Of a stretch of DNA of 64,000 bases, positions 43,542 to 52,707 are shown piece after piece; position 1 is the stretch's first letter; every line of letters starts with the position of its first letter. Source of the stretch: Streptomyces sp. NBC_00569 (lineage in GTDB: Bacteria > Actinomycetota > Actinomycetes > Streptomycetales > Streptomycetaceae); the NCBI RefSeq assembly GCF_036345255.1, contig NZ_CP107783.1, positions 1,984,001 through 2,048,000 of the forward strand, read 5' to 3'. A program made the translations under genes and the position numbers. Below the pieces are notes generated by a model. That model was not told the origin of the DNA and ran no database searches. It saw only the letters and a list, made by a program, of their open reading frames with translations.

Positions 43542-44826
43542 CATCCCACAGGGTCCGTTCGATCGGGCCCTGCCTGGAGTCGACGATGCCGTACCGCCTC
43601 TCCAACGCGCGGTCTTCCGATTCGCTGTTGATGCGGTTTTCCTCGCCGTTTCGCCTGATGATTGGCAGCAGGTCTGCGCCATGCACACCGAACTGCCAAT
43701 AAACGGTGACGTAACGCTTGTCCCTGGTATGCGCGGCGATCGCGTTGTTCTCATACACCCGGCCGCGGTAGACGACGTTGTCGACGTCCTTCGTCGCCTT
43801 CACCCAATTGGGCACCTTGCCGTCGCTCCAGGAGTACCCGGTCAGTTGCAGCCTGGACAGGCCGAGCCTGTCCTTGCGTGCGAAGCTCCCGTTGGCGTAG
43901 AACGCCAACTGGTCGTACGCCGTGTCCATGGGCAGTTGCACGACCGTCTGGCTGACAAACGTGTCACCCGGCTCGATCCAGTGTCCGGGGGGCGCCCATG
44001 GCTTCGCCGCCACCAGCTCGCCGGGCTGCTGGATCTCCCGGCGGGAGAGTGGGTAGTTCTCCTGGAACGTGCGCCACTTCTCGGCATCGTCGCGCCACTG
44101 CTCGCGCTTCCGGTCCGTCGCGCTTATCCTCACTCGTTCCCCCATGGCGTGGAACTCGGTGCCAAGCACGTAATAGCCCACATTGCTGCGGTTCTCGGCC
44201 CTGATGTCGACCGGCAACGCGAACGCCTTACGGTCCTGCTTCAATACAGGCTTTCCCACGGTGATCGTGATGAGGGGTCTGGCGCCGTCCTGGGACGGCT
44301 GGTAGAGACGCTCGTAGCCGAAGTTCGCCAGTGCGATGAGCCCGGTGGCGATCACCGCCGCGGCCACCCGCTTCGGAGCGGGGATCTCGACCGAGGTCCG
44401 CCACACCGCGAAGACAGCCCAGGCGCAACCCACCGTGATCAGGCACCACAGCACCCGGTAGGCCGTGTATTCGACGTCCTTGAACGTCATGAGCAAAAGC
44501 GCGGCGTTGGTCAAGAATGCCGCGACCGTGCCGATCAGCGCGACCGAGCCCGAGTAGGGAATGCGGTTTCGGAACCAGTGGTCCCAGACCGCGAAAGCAC
44601 CCACCAGTGTGGTGAACGAGACCAGGATGAGGATGGCACCGGTGATGCGACCCGCGTAGGTCAGGGCGTCGACGAGGTCTTCGAAGCCGAGCCAGCCCAG
44701 CGGCAGGCCCGTCAGAAGCAGAACCACCAGGATCAATACCACGGTTGCCGGTGACCGTCTGTTGCTCGTCGGGACCAGCAACTCCCGCAGACGGGATCCG
44801 ACGCCGGACCAGAGGGGAACCTTCAC
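43525..44826 (-). CDS. Multi-pass membrane protein, unknown
   Basis: About 433 residues from GTG 44826 behind GGAG. Five hydrophobic segments lie in the first 190 residues (for example ATVVLILVVLLLTGLPLGWL, SVALIGTVAAFLTNAALLLM). The remaining 240 residues form an exported or cytoplasmic strand-rich domain (VDIRAENRSNVGYYVLGTEF, DRLGLSRLQLTGYSWSDGKV). I do not recognise a family. It converges on the lasso cyclase, so it is probably not in that operon; a link to peptide immunity or export is possible but unsupported. Confidence 0.7.
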   Translation of the reverse strand: MKVPLWSGVGSRLRELLVPTSNRRSPATVVLILVVLLLTGLPLGWLGFEDLVDALTYAGRITGAILILVSFTTLVGAFAVWDHWFRNRIPYSGSVALIGTVAAFLTNAALLLMTFKDVEYTAYRVLWCLITVGCAWAVFAVWRTSVEIPAPKRVAAAVIATGLIALANFGYERLYQPSQDGARPLITITVGKPVLKQDRKAFALPVDIRAENRSNVGYYVLGTEFHAMGERVRISATDRKREQWRDDAEKWRTFQENYPLSRREIQQPGELVAAKPWAPPGHWIEPGDTFVSQTVVQLPMDTAYDQLAFYANGSFARKDRLGLSRLQLTGYSWSDGKVPNWVKATKDVDNVVYRGRVYENNAIAAHTRDKRYVTVYWQFGVHGADLLPIIRRNGEENRINSESEDRALERRYGIVDSRQGPIERTLWDVKDRQ

Positions 44827-45349
44827 CTGTTCAGCTCCCGACGCCGCAGGCCGATGCGGGAGTGCCGTCCGCTCCGATGGTGACCGCGACCGGCAACACA
44901 CCCGAGCCGGCCGGTGCACGGTCCCGCCGGTCGGCACCGGCGTACGCCAACTGAACCCAAGAGGTGTCTCCTTCGAACGTCACTGGGGCACTGCACGGGT
45001 GGAGCGCCGTCTGGCGAGCCCCTGCCGGCTTGCTTCCTGCGGCGTGTACCTCGCGGTGGCGTCGCGGAGCATCCGATCCCCGCAGCGGACCAGGAGACCT
45101 GGTGCTGCGCCGGGACTCGAGCACCATCGTCCGTGGTGATCATTCGGATCACCATCCGGATGCCTCCGGACGGCCTACACGAATGAGTCCCCTTCGGGCT
45201 CCGGACAGGAGATTCGCTGTCGTCGATGCTGCGGCGGACGACGAACTCGTGCTGGTACCCGTCGGCGGGGATGAGTGCACAGCCGTGGGTGCACAAGCCC
45301 TTTGCGCCGATCCACGCAGGCGCGCAGTTCTACTCGGACACTGGCCGAC
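44827..45349 (-). other. Region with possible gene remnant
   Basis: No confident gene. A minus frame (44831-45127) ends APVTFEGDTSWVQLAYAGAD and TIGADGTPASACGVGS just 4 bases before the membrane-protein start and looks partly coding. M4 peptidases are often followed by a small inhibitor gene here; I could not reconstruct one. Confidence 0.3.
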
Positions 45350-46426
45350 TCAGCCCGTCGGTACGCCGACCGCATCCCACGCCTGGAGTACCGCATCGCG
45401 CTCCTGCGGCCCGTAGGCGTCGGCGGCGTCCGCGGTCAGCCGTGCGAAGGACGTGAAGTCGGCGTCGCTGGCGAGCGTGCCACTGGTGAGCGCGTCGTAC
45501 CAGATACGGCCGGCGCCATCCCAGGCGTGGGCGCCAAGCTGGGTGGCGGCGAGGTAGAAGGCGTGATTGGGGATGCCCGAGTTGATGTGCACGCCGCCGT
45601 TGTCGGCGAAGGTCCGCACAAAGTCGTTCATGTGGGCAGGCTGCGGATCCTTGCCGAGCTCGTCGTCGTCGTACGCGGTGCCGGGCGCCTTCATCGAGCG
45701 CAGAGCGACGCCCTGTACTCCGGGGCGCAGCAGTTCCTCTCCGATCAGCCAGTTTGCTTCCTCAGTCGTCTCGTCTTTGGCGTACTGCTCGACCAGGGAC
45801 CCGAATACGTCGGACAGGTGCTCGTTCAGAGCGCCGGACTGGCCCATGTAGGTCAGGTTGGCGGTGTATTGGGTGACGCCGTGGGTGAGCTCGTGGCCGA
45901 TGACGTCGGGGGACTGAGTGAAGTCGCCGAAGATGCGCCCGTCCCCGTCGCCGAAGACCATCTGCTCGCCGTCCCAGAAGGCGTTGTCGTAGTCCCGGCG
46001 GTAGTGAACGCTGGCGTCCAGCGGGAGGCCGGCCCCGTCGATGGACGAGCGGGACAGGGCCTGCAGATAGAAGTCGAAGGTGGCTCCAAGGCCGTCGTAG
46101 GCGCAATTGACCGAGGTGTCCAATGCGTCGGCCTCGCCCTCTCCGCGTATGCGTCTGCCGGGCAACTCCTGCCGGTGCTCGACGTCGCTGATGGTGCGGT
46201 CGGAGTGGTCGGGGCCGCGCGTCGGCGGGGCGGCGGTTGGGCGGATCTCGGTCGCTAGCCTGCGTTGGACGCGTTGTGCCGCGTCGAGCGCAAGGGTGCG
46301 GCGGGCGGGCTCGTGCACGGCCGGCTCCTCAGCTCGGGCCAGCCGGTTGAGCAGATGTGGTGGCACGATCGCACACGGCGTCGTGGCCACGTACCTGAGC
46401 GAGGAGCGCCGGATGTCGTCGGTCAT
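45350..46426 (-). CDS. M4-family metallopeptidase, protealysin-like
   Basis: 358 residues with no signal peptide. A short propeptide (to about residue 60) includes the protealysin-type CAIVPPHLLNRLA motif. Catalytic elements: HELTH (GHELTHGVTQYTANLTYMGQ) and the zinc Glu in NEHLSDVFGSLVEQ; DNGGVHINSGIPNHAFY carries the proton-donor His. M4 proteases of this short-propeptide class can act without the classical secretion signal. It would cleave proteins at hydrophobic residues. Start codon ATG 46426. Confidence 0.85.
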   Translation of the reverse strand: MTDDIRRSSLRYVATTPCAIVPPHLLNRLARAEEPAVHEPARRTLALDAAQRVQRRLATEIRPTAAPPTRGPDHSDRTISDVEHRQELPGRRIRGEGEADALDTSVNCAYDGLGATFDFYLQALSRSSIDGAGLPLDASVHYRRDYDNAFWDGEQMVFGDGDGRIFGDFTQSPDVIGHELTHGVTQYTANLTYMGQSGALNEHLSDVFGSLVEQYAKDETTEEANWLIGEELLRPGVQGVALRSMKAPGTAYDDDELGKDPQPAHMNDFVRTFADNGGVHINSGIPNHAFYLAATQLGAHAWDGAGRIWYDALTSGTLASDADFTSFARLTADAADAYGPQERDAVLQAWDAVGVPTG

Positions 46427-46986
46427 GGGATGTGCTCCGATCGGTGCGGATGGCGGTAGCGCACCTCATCCGCCTGATGCTCGCGCCCGTGTGCGCACCT
46501 CAAGACGGTTTGGTGAAAATAGTGCTGTCGGCCCGTCAGATGCCGCTACGAGCGGTCACGCCCGCGACGGACAGGGCGCTGCCACCGTGGTGCTGGGCAC
46601 GGACACACTCAAGGGGGACGACGTGATCCACTGCCTGAAGAGCACGCACGTCCGCCTGGAGATGCCGCGGCGCGAGGACGTCTTCATGTCGAAGGCGGCC
46701 AATTGCTGTGCCGAGCATGGAGTTCTCTCCCTGGAGGAGAAGATGCTTCCGGTTTCAAGAGGCGATCCATGCGCGCGCGTGCTATGGCATCAGTTTCCGC
46801 CCGTCACCAGAGGCCTGCAACTCAGCATCCAGCAGCTCCGGCCGTGGCCCATATCCACAGCCGGGTCTCACTGAGGTCAATACCTCAAAATCCAGGCCAC
46901 GTTGGCGCTGCTCGGCGCGGGTTTTGGAGGCTCCACGGCGTGAGACTCCGGTCGCGCGATCAGGCCATCTCGGGCATTCTGCTGAC
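46427..46986. other. Gene-free stretch
   Basis: No supported gene in 560 bases. It lies between divergent genes (the M4 protease and the first hydrolase-like gene) and should contain both promoters. Confidence 0.35.
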
Positions 46987-47865
46987 ATGCCCGAGATATG
47001 GATGTCGCAGGCCATCAAGGCGGACCTCGGCGATCACGCGCCATGTGACCCGGCGTTGCCGCCGAAGGCAATCGCACATATCACCGCGGACAGGAATGCC
47101 ACCGCGGAGGCCCCGCAGGATCTCGTCTCCTTCGCCCGTCTCCAAAACTTCTTCACCCACAGCGGAAAAAGCTTGGCACCGCATATCCTGTGGGATCCCT
47201 TCACCGGCGCGTTCGCCCAGTTCTTCCCTGCCACCTCTCGCAGCAAAGCACTCTCAGATGCGCCCGGTGGTACGCGCACCAACCGCGCCGGCGAAGTCGT
47301 TCTCCAGATCGAAGCTCTCTTCTTCCCGCACTGCCGTGCCGACGGCCGAGTGTGCGCCGCGCTGACCGACACCCCCTGCAAGGGCTGGAGCGAACTCAAC
47401 GCATGGATACGCTCCTGGGGCGTGCCGGACACCTGGCCCATGGGCCGTCCGACCAACTTCGTCTCGGCCCGCTCCCCGGACGTCTGGAGTTCCCGGGGCG
47501 GCTGGTACGCGCACGCCCATGTCCCGGAGAACAACCACGTCGACCCCGGATCCTGGCCAGCGTTCGTGCAGGAGCAGCCGCGCAAACCGGGCGGGGGACC
47601 CGCTGATCGCCCGGAGTTCGAACCGTTTCCCGGTCCATCCTTCTTCCAAGCCGGCCGGAGATCGCCGATCATCGCCGCGATGCACCGTCGGCTCGTAGCC
47701 GAAGACTGCGACCGGTACCAGTCCAGCAGCAACATCGCTGTGTGGGGGGCAGGTGACGCAAGGTCCTACGCCGCCTGGCAGAAGAAACTGGGCCACTCCG
47801 GCAGTGCCGCCAACGGCATCCCTGGCGAAGCGAGCTGGGACAGGCTGCGCGTCCCCAACGTCTGA
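46987..47865 (+). CDS. Peptidoglycan-binding protein, hydrolase-like
   Basis: 292 residues from ATG 46987, no signal peptide. Residues 1-190 (MPEIWMSQAIKADLGDHAPC, then HILWDPFTGAFAQFFPATSR and WYAHAHVPENNHVDPGSW) resemble N-terminal regions of phage-type lysins, but I cannot name the catalytic fold. Residues 205-292 carry a peptidoglycan-binding module (GPSFFQAGRRSPIIAAMHRR, RSYAAWQKKLGHSGSAANGI, PGEASWDRLRVP), nearly the same as in the M23 gene at 48767. It heads a group of three wall-active genes on the plus strand. Confidence 0.65.
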   Translation: MPEIWMSQAIKADLGDHAPCDPALPPKAIAHITADRNATAEAPQDLVSFARLQNFFTHSGKSLAPHILWDPFTGAFAQFFPATSRSKALSDAPGGTRTNRAGEVVLQIEALFFPHCRADGRVCAALTDTPCKGWSELNAWIRSWGVPDTWPMGRPTNFVSARSPDVWSSRGGWYAHAHVPENNHVDPGSWPAFVQEQPRKPGGGPADRPEFEPFPGPSFFQAGRRSPIIAAMHRRLVAEDCDRYQSSSNIAVWGAGDARSYAAWQKKLGHSGSAANGIPGEASWDRLRVPNV

Positions 47866-48046
47866 CGGCAGTCTCCAGGGCCCCGCGGCGGATGCGTTGC
47901 TCCGTTTGCGGGACAGGTCCAGTCGGCGCACGCTGGAATTTAGAGCGCAACAGCACCGCGGAGAAAGAGAATCTGGAGCGGAGTACCCGTGCGTGGGCGC
48001 TGTGCGAGGCCTGACCGCGATCGGCCTCCAGCCGAGGAGGAGCACG

Positions 48047-48739
48047 ATGGTCTCCCTTTCGAACGTGCGATTCGGCAAGACCAACAACGACGTAAAGGCC
48101 TTGCAGAGCGCCCTCATCGAAGCAGGTTTCAGTATCCCTTCAGGACCCACAGGCTTGTTCGGGCCGCAGACGAAATCGGCCTACGCTGCCTGGCAACGGT
48201 CGATCGGCCTCAACGGCTCGGACGCGGACGGATTCCCCGGCTGCTCCTCCCTGAGGAAACTCGGCGGCACTGCTGGGTTCAGTGTGGATTGTCGGCATAC
48301 CGGGTCTATCGCCAAGAGTTCCGTCCTGTGCACAAAAAATTCCGGGATCGGTGAGGACAGGGGCATCGCCCGCACGTTTGCGCTCGAGGCGTGCGAGCGA
48401 ACAGGCGCCCCGACGGAATGGGTCACCGGGGTCGGTAATGGCGCGAACCTGCTCACCCTCATACAGCGGGAGTCGAGTTTCGATACCAACGCGGTGAATC
48501 AGAACGACGTGAACGCCACAGGGCCGCGGCAGGTGGACGGAGCAAGACTCAACTGCTCCCGCGGGTATGCGCAGGTGATTCCCGACACCTTCGGCGAAAA
48601 TCACCAGGCAGGTACGACGAACCGGATCTATGACCCGGTTGCGAACGTCGCTGCTGCCATCAACTACATCTGGCGGAGATACGGAGACATCTCGCGCGTC
48701 CAGCAGGCAAATCCGCACCTCCCGCCCCATCCCTATTGA
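48047..48739 (+). CDS. Peptidoglycan-binding lytic transglycosylase-like protein
   Basis: 230 residues from ATG 48047 with GAGGAGG upstream. Residues 1-70 are a peptidoglycan-binding module (VRFGKTNNDVKALQSALIEA, TKSAYAAWQRSIGL, GFPGCSSLRKLG). Residues 105-230 resemble an SLT/lysozyme-like domain: the catalytic Glu is probably in LIQRESSFDTNAVNQN, followed by ARGYAQVIPDTFGENH-like sequence (GYAQVIPDTFGENHQAG) and NVAAAINYIWRRYGD. It would cut the glycan strand. No signal peptide is visible, so release would need lysis or an injection machine. Confidence 0.75.
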   Translation: MVSLSNVRFGKTNNDVKALQSALIEAGFSIPSGPTGLFGPQTKSAYAAWQRSIGLNGSDADGFPGCSSLRKLGGTAGFSVDCRHTGSIAKSSVLCTKNSGIGEDRGIARTFALEACERTGAPTEWVTGVGNGANLLTLIQRESSFDTNAVNQNDVNATGPRQVDGARLNCSRGYAQVIPDTFGENHQAGTTNRIYDPVANVAAAINYIWRRYGDISRVQQANPHLPPHPY

Positions 48740-48766
48740 GCTCGTTTGAGGAGTGAGGAGAGAGTC

Positions 48767-49405
48767 ATGCCTGCGCAAGAACCTTTCCCTGGAGCTGCGT
48801 TCTTCCATATAGGCCGACGCAGTCCGATCATCACTGCCATGGGGAAACGACTCGTCGCGGAAGGGTGCGGGAAGTACACGACGGGCCCAGGCCCCGAGTG
48901 GACCGACACCGACCGCCGGTCCTACGCCGCCTGGCAGCACAAGATTGGCCTCTCGGCGAGTGACGCCGACGGCATACCCGGCCGGCAGTCCTGGGACCGG
49001 CTCCACGTCCCGGCGACGAGTGGCGCGGGTGGGCACGTTTCCTCTCCCGTGCCAGGACACACAGTGACAACCTCGTACCACAGGAAGGGACCCCACTGGA
49101 GTCTGGGCTACCACACGGGTGCGGACTACGCCGCCGCGAAGGGTACGTCCTGTGTCGCCGTCGTCAGCGGCTCCGTTCGTGCCGGGCAGGATGGCAGCTT
49201 CGGCAACTACCTCGTGCTGAGGTCAGGCGGATTCGACTACTGGTACTGCCACCTCTCCCATCGCTACGTCAGCAGTGGTGCCGTTCGAGCCGGGCAACGG
49301 GTCGCCCAAGTGGGCTCGACCGGGAACGCCACCGGACCCCACCTGCACTTCGAAAAGCGCCCGGCCGGTGGTCGCTTCGGGTCCGACGTGACTCCCAGCT
49401 GGTGA
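48767..49405 (+). CDS. M23 metallopeptidase with peptidoglycan-binding module
   Basis: 212 residues from ATG 48767 with GAGGAGAG upstream. Residues 5-88 repeat the module of the gene at 46987 (GAAFFHIGRRSPIITAMGKR). Residues 100-212 are LytM/M23: H in GYHTGADYAAAKGTSCVAV, then YWYCHLSHRYVSSGAVRAGQ and TGPHLHFEKRP with the HxH zinc motif. It would cut peptide cross-links in peptidoglycan. No signal peptide. It is 27 bases after the transglycosylase-like gene, probably one operon. Confidence 0.85.
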   Translation: MPAQEPFPGAAFFHIGRRSPIITAMGKRLVAEGCGKYTTGPGPEWTDTDRRSYAAWQHKIGLSASDADGIPGRQSWDRLHVPATSGAGGHVSSPVPGHTVTTSYHRKGPHWSLGYHTGADYAAAKGTSCVAVVSGSVRAGQDGSFGNYLVLRSGGFDYWYCHLSHRYVSSGAVRAGQRVAQVGSTGNATGPHLHFEKRPAGGRFGSDVTPSW

Positions 49406-49411
49406 CGTCCG

Positions 49412-49449
49412 GCTGTCAGCCGTCCTTCTTGCTGTCAGCCGTCCTTCTT
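49412..49449. repeat. 19-bp exact tandem repeat at a stop codon
   Basis: GCTGTCAGCCGTCCTTCTT occurs twice without spacing (49412-49430, 49431-49449). Read on the minus strand the unit encodes the last residues of the DUF2235 protein (KKDG and stop). The second copy lies beyond the stop codon, so the end of the gene was duplicated. Confidence 0.8.
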
Positions 49450-50559
49450 CTGGGCGGGCTTGGTCCAATCGGGGTCGGCCCAGCGGCCCGGCTCGCTCGG
49501 ATCGGGCAGATCCGTACGGTACTTGGCATCTCCCGCCAGGCGGAGCCGGACGCTTGTGTGCAGCACGGCGTGCTCGGGTACACGGCGCGCGCGCCGGCCG
49601 GCCAGGATCCAGAACGGGCCGTTCGGGTGGATGGCCGCGTCGGCGAACTCCTCGCTCACCGCACACGCCTCGGCGTATGCGCCGGGGCGGAAGACCAGGT
49701 CCTGGCAGACTCCATCGGTGATCCACTTGAGGGTGATCGTCGAGAGCAGGGGATTGCCCTTCTCATGGGCGAAGGTGCCGCCGACATCGGAGTGGACACC
49801 GGCGAACCAGACCTCCTGCGCCGTGTCGCGCAGCGGCTCCGGCCGACGTTTCACTAGGAACTCGCGGAAGGGTCGCCGCTTCTCGTCGAGGGAAACGGCG
49901 TGGCGGATGCGGGCGGCGTTGGGGAGTTGGTGAGTGAAGGGCCACTGCAGATCGCCTAGGCGGAGAATGCCCGCCGCCTTCACAGTGTCCCAGACACCGA
50001 GATAGGCGACCGGCACAGCGTAGTGGGAGACCTGCCGCGGATCGTTGCGTTTGACCGCCGCCCACAGCGACTCGCGGTCGGTGCGCCGGCAGAAGGCGTG
50101 CGAGAACCGGGCCACCTCCCGCTCGCTTTTGTCGATGTCCTGGTTGAAGGCGTACTTGGCCACCGCGTAGGGGACGAGATTCTCCGAGCCGGCCCGCATG
50201 AGTCCAGGCTTGTTGAGCATCCCGACCAGCGCGCGGGCGGTGTAGGCGCCGCGGCTGAAACCGAAGACGTACACGAGATCGCCGGGCTCCCAGTGCTGCA
50301 TCAAGTACGTGTACGCCTCTGTCAGGTTGGTCCTCAGCCCGGTGCCGAAGGCGAGACCGCACACACGGGATAGCCAGCGGTCGACCGGACCGCGGGCGGC
50401 GGCCGACGACATGGTGCCGACGCCGGGGTCGTAATACAGGAGCTGGCGCGTGGGGTCGTCCGCCTCCAGCATTTCGAACAGCCGCACCACGTTGGTGGGG
50501 TGGCGGGCGCCGACCTGATTGCTCGTCCCGTCGAGGCAGATGACGATCCTGCGCGGCAT
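49435..50559 (-). CDS. DUF2235 alpha/beta-hydrolase-like protein
   Basis: 374 residues from ATG 50559 with GAGGAG upstream. It reads MPRRIVICLDGTSNQVGARH, then LYYDPGVGT and the nucleophile elbow FGFSRGAYTARALVG. DSR/H partners are probably in GVWDTVKAAG and WFAGVHSDVGGTFA. This is the DUF2235 family, which includes phospholipase toxins of the Tle1 type as well as uncharacterised cytoplasmic hydrolases. It follows a DUF6424 gene by 22 bases on the same strand. Lipid or ester hydrolysis is likely; substrate unknown. Confidence 0.82.
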   Translation of the reverse strand: MPRRIVICLDGTSNQVGARHPTNVVRLFEMLEADDPTRQLLYYDPGVGTMSSAAARGPVDRWLSRVCGLAFGTGLRTNLTEAYTYLMQHWEPGDLVYVFGFSRGAYTARALVGMLNKPGLMRAGSENLVPYAVAKYAFNQDIDKSEREVARFSHAFCRRTDRESLWAAVKRNDPRQVSHYAVPVAYLGVWDTVKAAGILRLGDLQWPFTHQLPNAARIRHAVSLDEKRRPFREFLVKRRPEPLRDTAQEVWFAGVHSDVGGTFAHEKGNPLLSTITLKWITDGVCQDLVFRPGAYAEACAVSEEFADAAIHPNGPFWILAGRRARRVPEHAVLHTSVRLRLAGDAKYRTDLPDPSEPGRWADPDWTKPAQKKDG

Positions 50560-50581
50560 ATCGGCTCCTCGTCTGGCGGGT

Positions 50582-51472
50582 CTAGCGGGGGCCTCGGCCG
50601 TTCCCGCGCGCCCGGCCCGCGGCCAGGGCGCCGGCCGCGGTGCGTCGTCCGGGGTCAATCTGCTCGGCGAACGCCTGGAGCGCGGCGGAGCTGTTCGGCG
50701 GCAGGACCGCCATCAGCCCCTGGTCTTGCGCCTCGGCCAGGGCATCCGCCGCTCCGCTGCCCTCGGGGACGTGCACCAGGCGGACGTGTCCGTCTCCGGA
50801 ACCCCGCCGGTCCACCGGAGCGACGGCGCCATGGGTACCGTCGGGCAGGGTCACCCACAGCTGGAAGTCGTCGTACCGGACGAAGTCAGCCCCCTTGACG
50901 GGCCAGGGGTAGTGGTGCTCACCGGGCACCTTGGGCAGAATCCCCTGGTGGTTGCCGTGGGTCATGGGCACGCACGCATTGAACAGCGAGTCGGTCCACG
51001 CCTCCACACCGTCCGCGTCCTTGATCGGGGTGCGCAGCAGTGCGTCGGCCTCCTCGTATCCCAGCTCGGCGAGGGCCGGCAGGGTCAGCGGGAAGGCATC
51101 GATGAGTTCGGCCGCCTCCTGCCTGAGCCGGTCGACCTTCACCGGCTCAGCGCAGAACTGCATGCTCCACTCGATGCCCACCCGGGCCCGGTACATCCGC
51201 CAGCCGCCCGCTCCCTTGACCCAGAGGCTGCCTCCGTGGTGCATCTCCCAATGCTCGGAGCCGGTGGGCCGGGACCCGTACGGCAGATCCGCGTCGCTGA
51301 TCTCGTCGAGAATCTTGTGCGCCGTCTTCTTCGCGGCGCGGAAGAACGACGACTCGAAGCGCTTGGGGTGCTCAACCAGCCGTATCTTCCAGGGATGGTT
51401 CTCCGACTCGATCCCGCCGGGCTTGAGCGAGTCGGGAATCGCAGACGATGCAAGGGAACTGGCTCGGGCCAT
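50582..51472 (-). CDS. DUF6424-type protein
   Basis: About 296 residues from ATG 51472. The pattern HPWKIRLVEHPKRFESSFFR, then HHGGSLWVKGAGGWRMYRAR, GIEWSMQFCAEPVKVDRLRQ and DDFQLWVTLPDGTHGAVAPV corresponds to what I know as DUF6424. Biochemical function is unknown. It is cytoplasmic by sequence, with no signal or membrane segment, and is in an operon with the DUF2235 gene (22-base gap). Confidence 0.65.
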   Translation of the reverse strand: MARASSLASSAIPDSLKPGGIESENHPWKIRLVEHPKRFESSFFRAAKKTAHKILDEISDADLPYGSRPTGSEHWEMHHGGSLWVKGAGGWRMYRARVGIEWSMQFCAEPVKVDRLRQEAAELIDAFPLTLPALAELGYEEADALLRTPIKDADGVEAWTDSLFNACVPMTHGNHQGILPKVPGEHHYPWPVKGADFVRYDDFQLWVTLPDGTHGAVAPVDRRGSGDGHVRLVHVPEGSGAADALAEAQDQGLMAVLPPNSSAALQAFAEQIDPGRRTAAGALAAGRARGNGRGPR

Positions 51473-51922
51473 GTCCGACCTCCACGTGCCGACCGCGGTC
51501 CGTGTCCGGCCCACGGTGCCGAGTGCCCCCGTCTTCATCGTCCGCCAGCGGTCGGAGGTACGCCAACCCGAGCAGCAATGAACCAGCAGTGGTTCGTTGG
51601 ACCGGGTTGTAGAGATCGAGAGTTCTGCCGCTGCCGACGATGTTGATCAGTTCCCAGATGGCCTGACAGTGCGTCAGGATCGAGTGGCGGCTCAGCAGGT
51701 GAAAGGACCGGCTTGGTGGTGCTCAGCGCCGACCCGTCTGAAGCCCACTCCCAAGATCGCCACGGTCCCGCTCGTCCTGGCCACCGAGAAGAACCTCGAC
51801 CGCGCACCGCTGTACTGCCCCTGAGGTCTCTGCCCGTCGGATCCGATGCGGCCCTGGAGTGATGTGGATACCCTGGAATAGAAGGATTGACGAGCATCTG
51901 AGACGCATGCAGGAGCGATGCA
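51473..51922. other. Gene-free stretch
   Basis: No supported gene between divergent genes. Probably holds both promoters. Frames on both strands lack motifs. Confidence 0.35.
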
Positions 51923-52675
51923 ATGGACCTGCTGCCGGTCGAGATCAAGGTCAACATCGAGGGCGACGTGGCGGGGGCACTGTCAGCTCTCGGTGGTTCG
52001 CACAGCGCGCTGACAACGCGTCGGATCTGGTTCGCCGAGGACCGGGACGGTGTCGCCGAAGGGCGGGTGCAACTGCTGGACGACGGTGTGATCGTGCGGT
52101 TCAGGATCGGTGGCGGTCGGGACGACCTGACCGTCAAGTTGCGTCCGTGCACCCGGGAGCAGCTGGTCGGCCGGTTCACGACCCAATTCGAGACCACGCC
52201 GTTCACGTACCGAATCGAGGAGGACTGGTCGCAGGACCGCAGGGCGTTGGCTGCCTCCTTGGTGCACGATCACCCGCCGGGCGCACTGTCCGGCGCGGTG
52301 GAGCCCGGCGCCGATGCCGCCGCGCCGATCGACGAGGTGCAGGATCAGTTCCTACACGCCTGCGCCCCCGCCGTGCGACTCAACGGGCTGGTCGCGCTGG
52401 GCCCGGTCTTCTCGACGAAGGCCGACGATGTCACGCTCGAAGACCTGGACGTCGACATGGAGGCGTGGTCGGTCGCCGGACTGGAGTTCCTGGAGGTTTC
52501 GATCCGGGTGAAGCCCAAGGACGGGGACGATGCTGCGGAATTCACGGCGCGGGCCGAGCGCAAGCAGCGGAAGCTGGCGGAGACGGTGCGGGAGCGAGGG
52601 GTGACGCTCTCCGAGCACCCCGAGAGTAAGACCCGGCGCGTCCTCACTGCGCTGGCGGAGGCCGGGCGGCGCTGA
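51923..52675 (+). CDS. CYTH-like domain protein
   Basis: 250 residues from ATG 51923. Strand pattern VEIKVNIEG, RRIWFAEDRDG, GVIVRFRIGGGRDDLTVKLR and PFTYRIEEDWSQDRRAL has the alternating charged strands of the CYTH/triphosphate-tunnel fold (E-x-K, R-x-R, T-V-K). The canonical ExExK is only partly kept, so a true phosphatase role is not certain. The C-terminal third is charged and helical (ARAERKQRKLAETVRERGVT). Stand-alone gene. Confidence 0.5.
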   Translation: MDLLPVEIKVNIEGDVAGALSALGGSHSALTTRRIWFAEDRDGVAEGRVQLLDDGVIVRFRIGGGRDDLTVKLRPCTREQLVGRFTTQFETTPFTYRIEEDWSQDRRALAASLVHDHPPGALSGAVEPGADAAAPIDEVQDQFLHACAPAVRLNGLVALGPVFSTKADDVTLEDLDVDMEAWSVAGLEFLEVSIRVKPKDGDDAAEFTARAERKQRKLAETVRERGVTLSEHPESKTRRVLTALAEAGRR

Positions 52676-52707
52676 CGCATTACCGGCGACGGTTCCGGGC
52701 CGGGCCA

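Noticed and set aside
44831..45127. Possible protealysin inhibitor gene
   Set aside because: The frame has a plausible C-terminal half but its first half is Arg/Pro-rich, and I could not match the inhibitor family.
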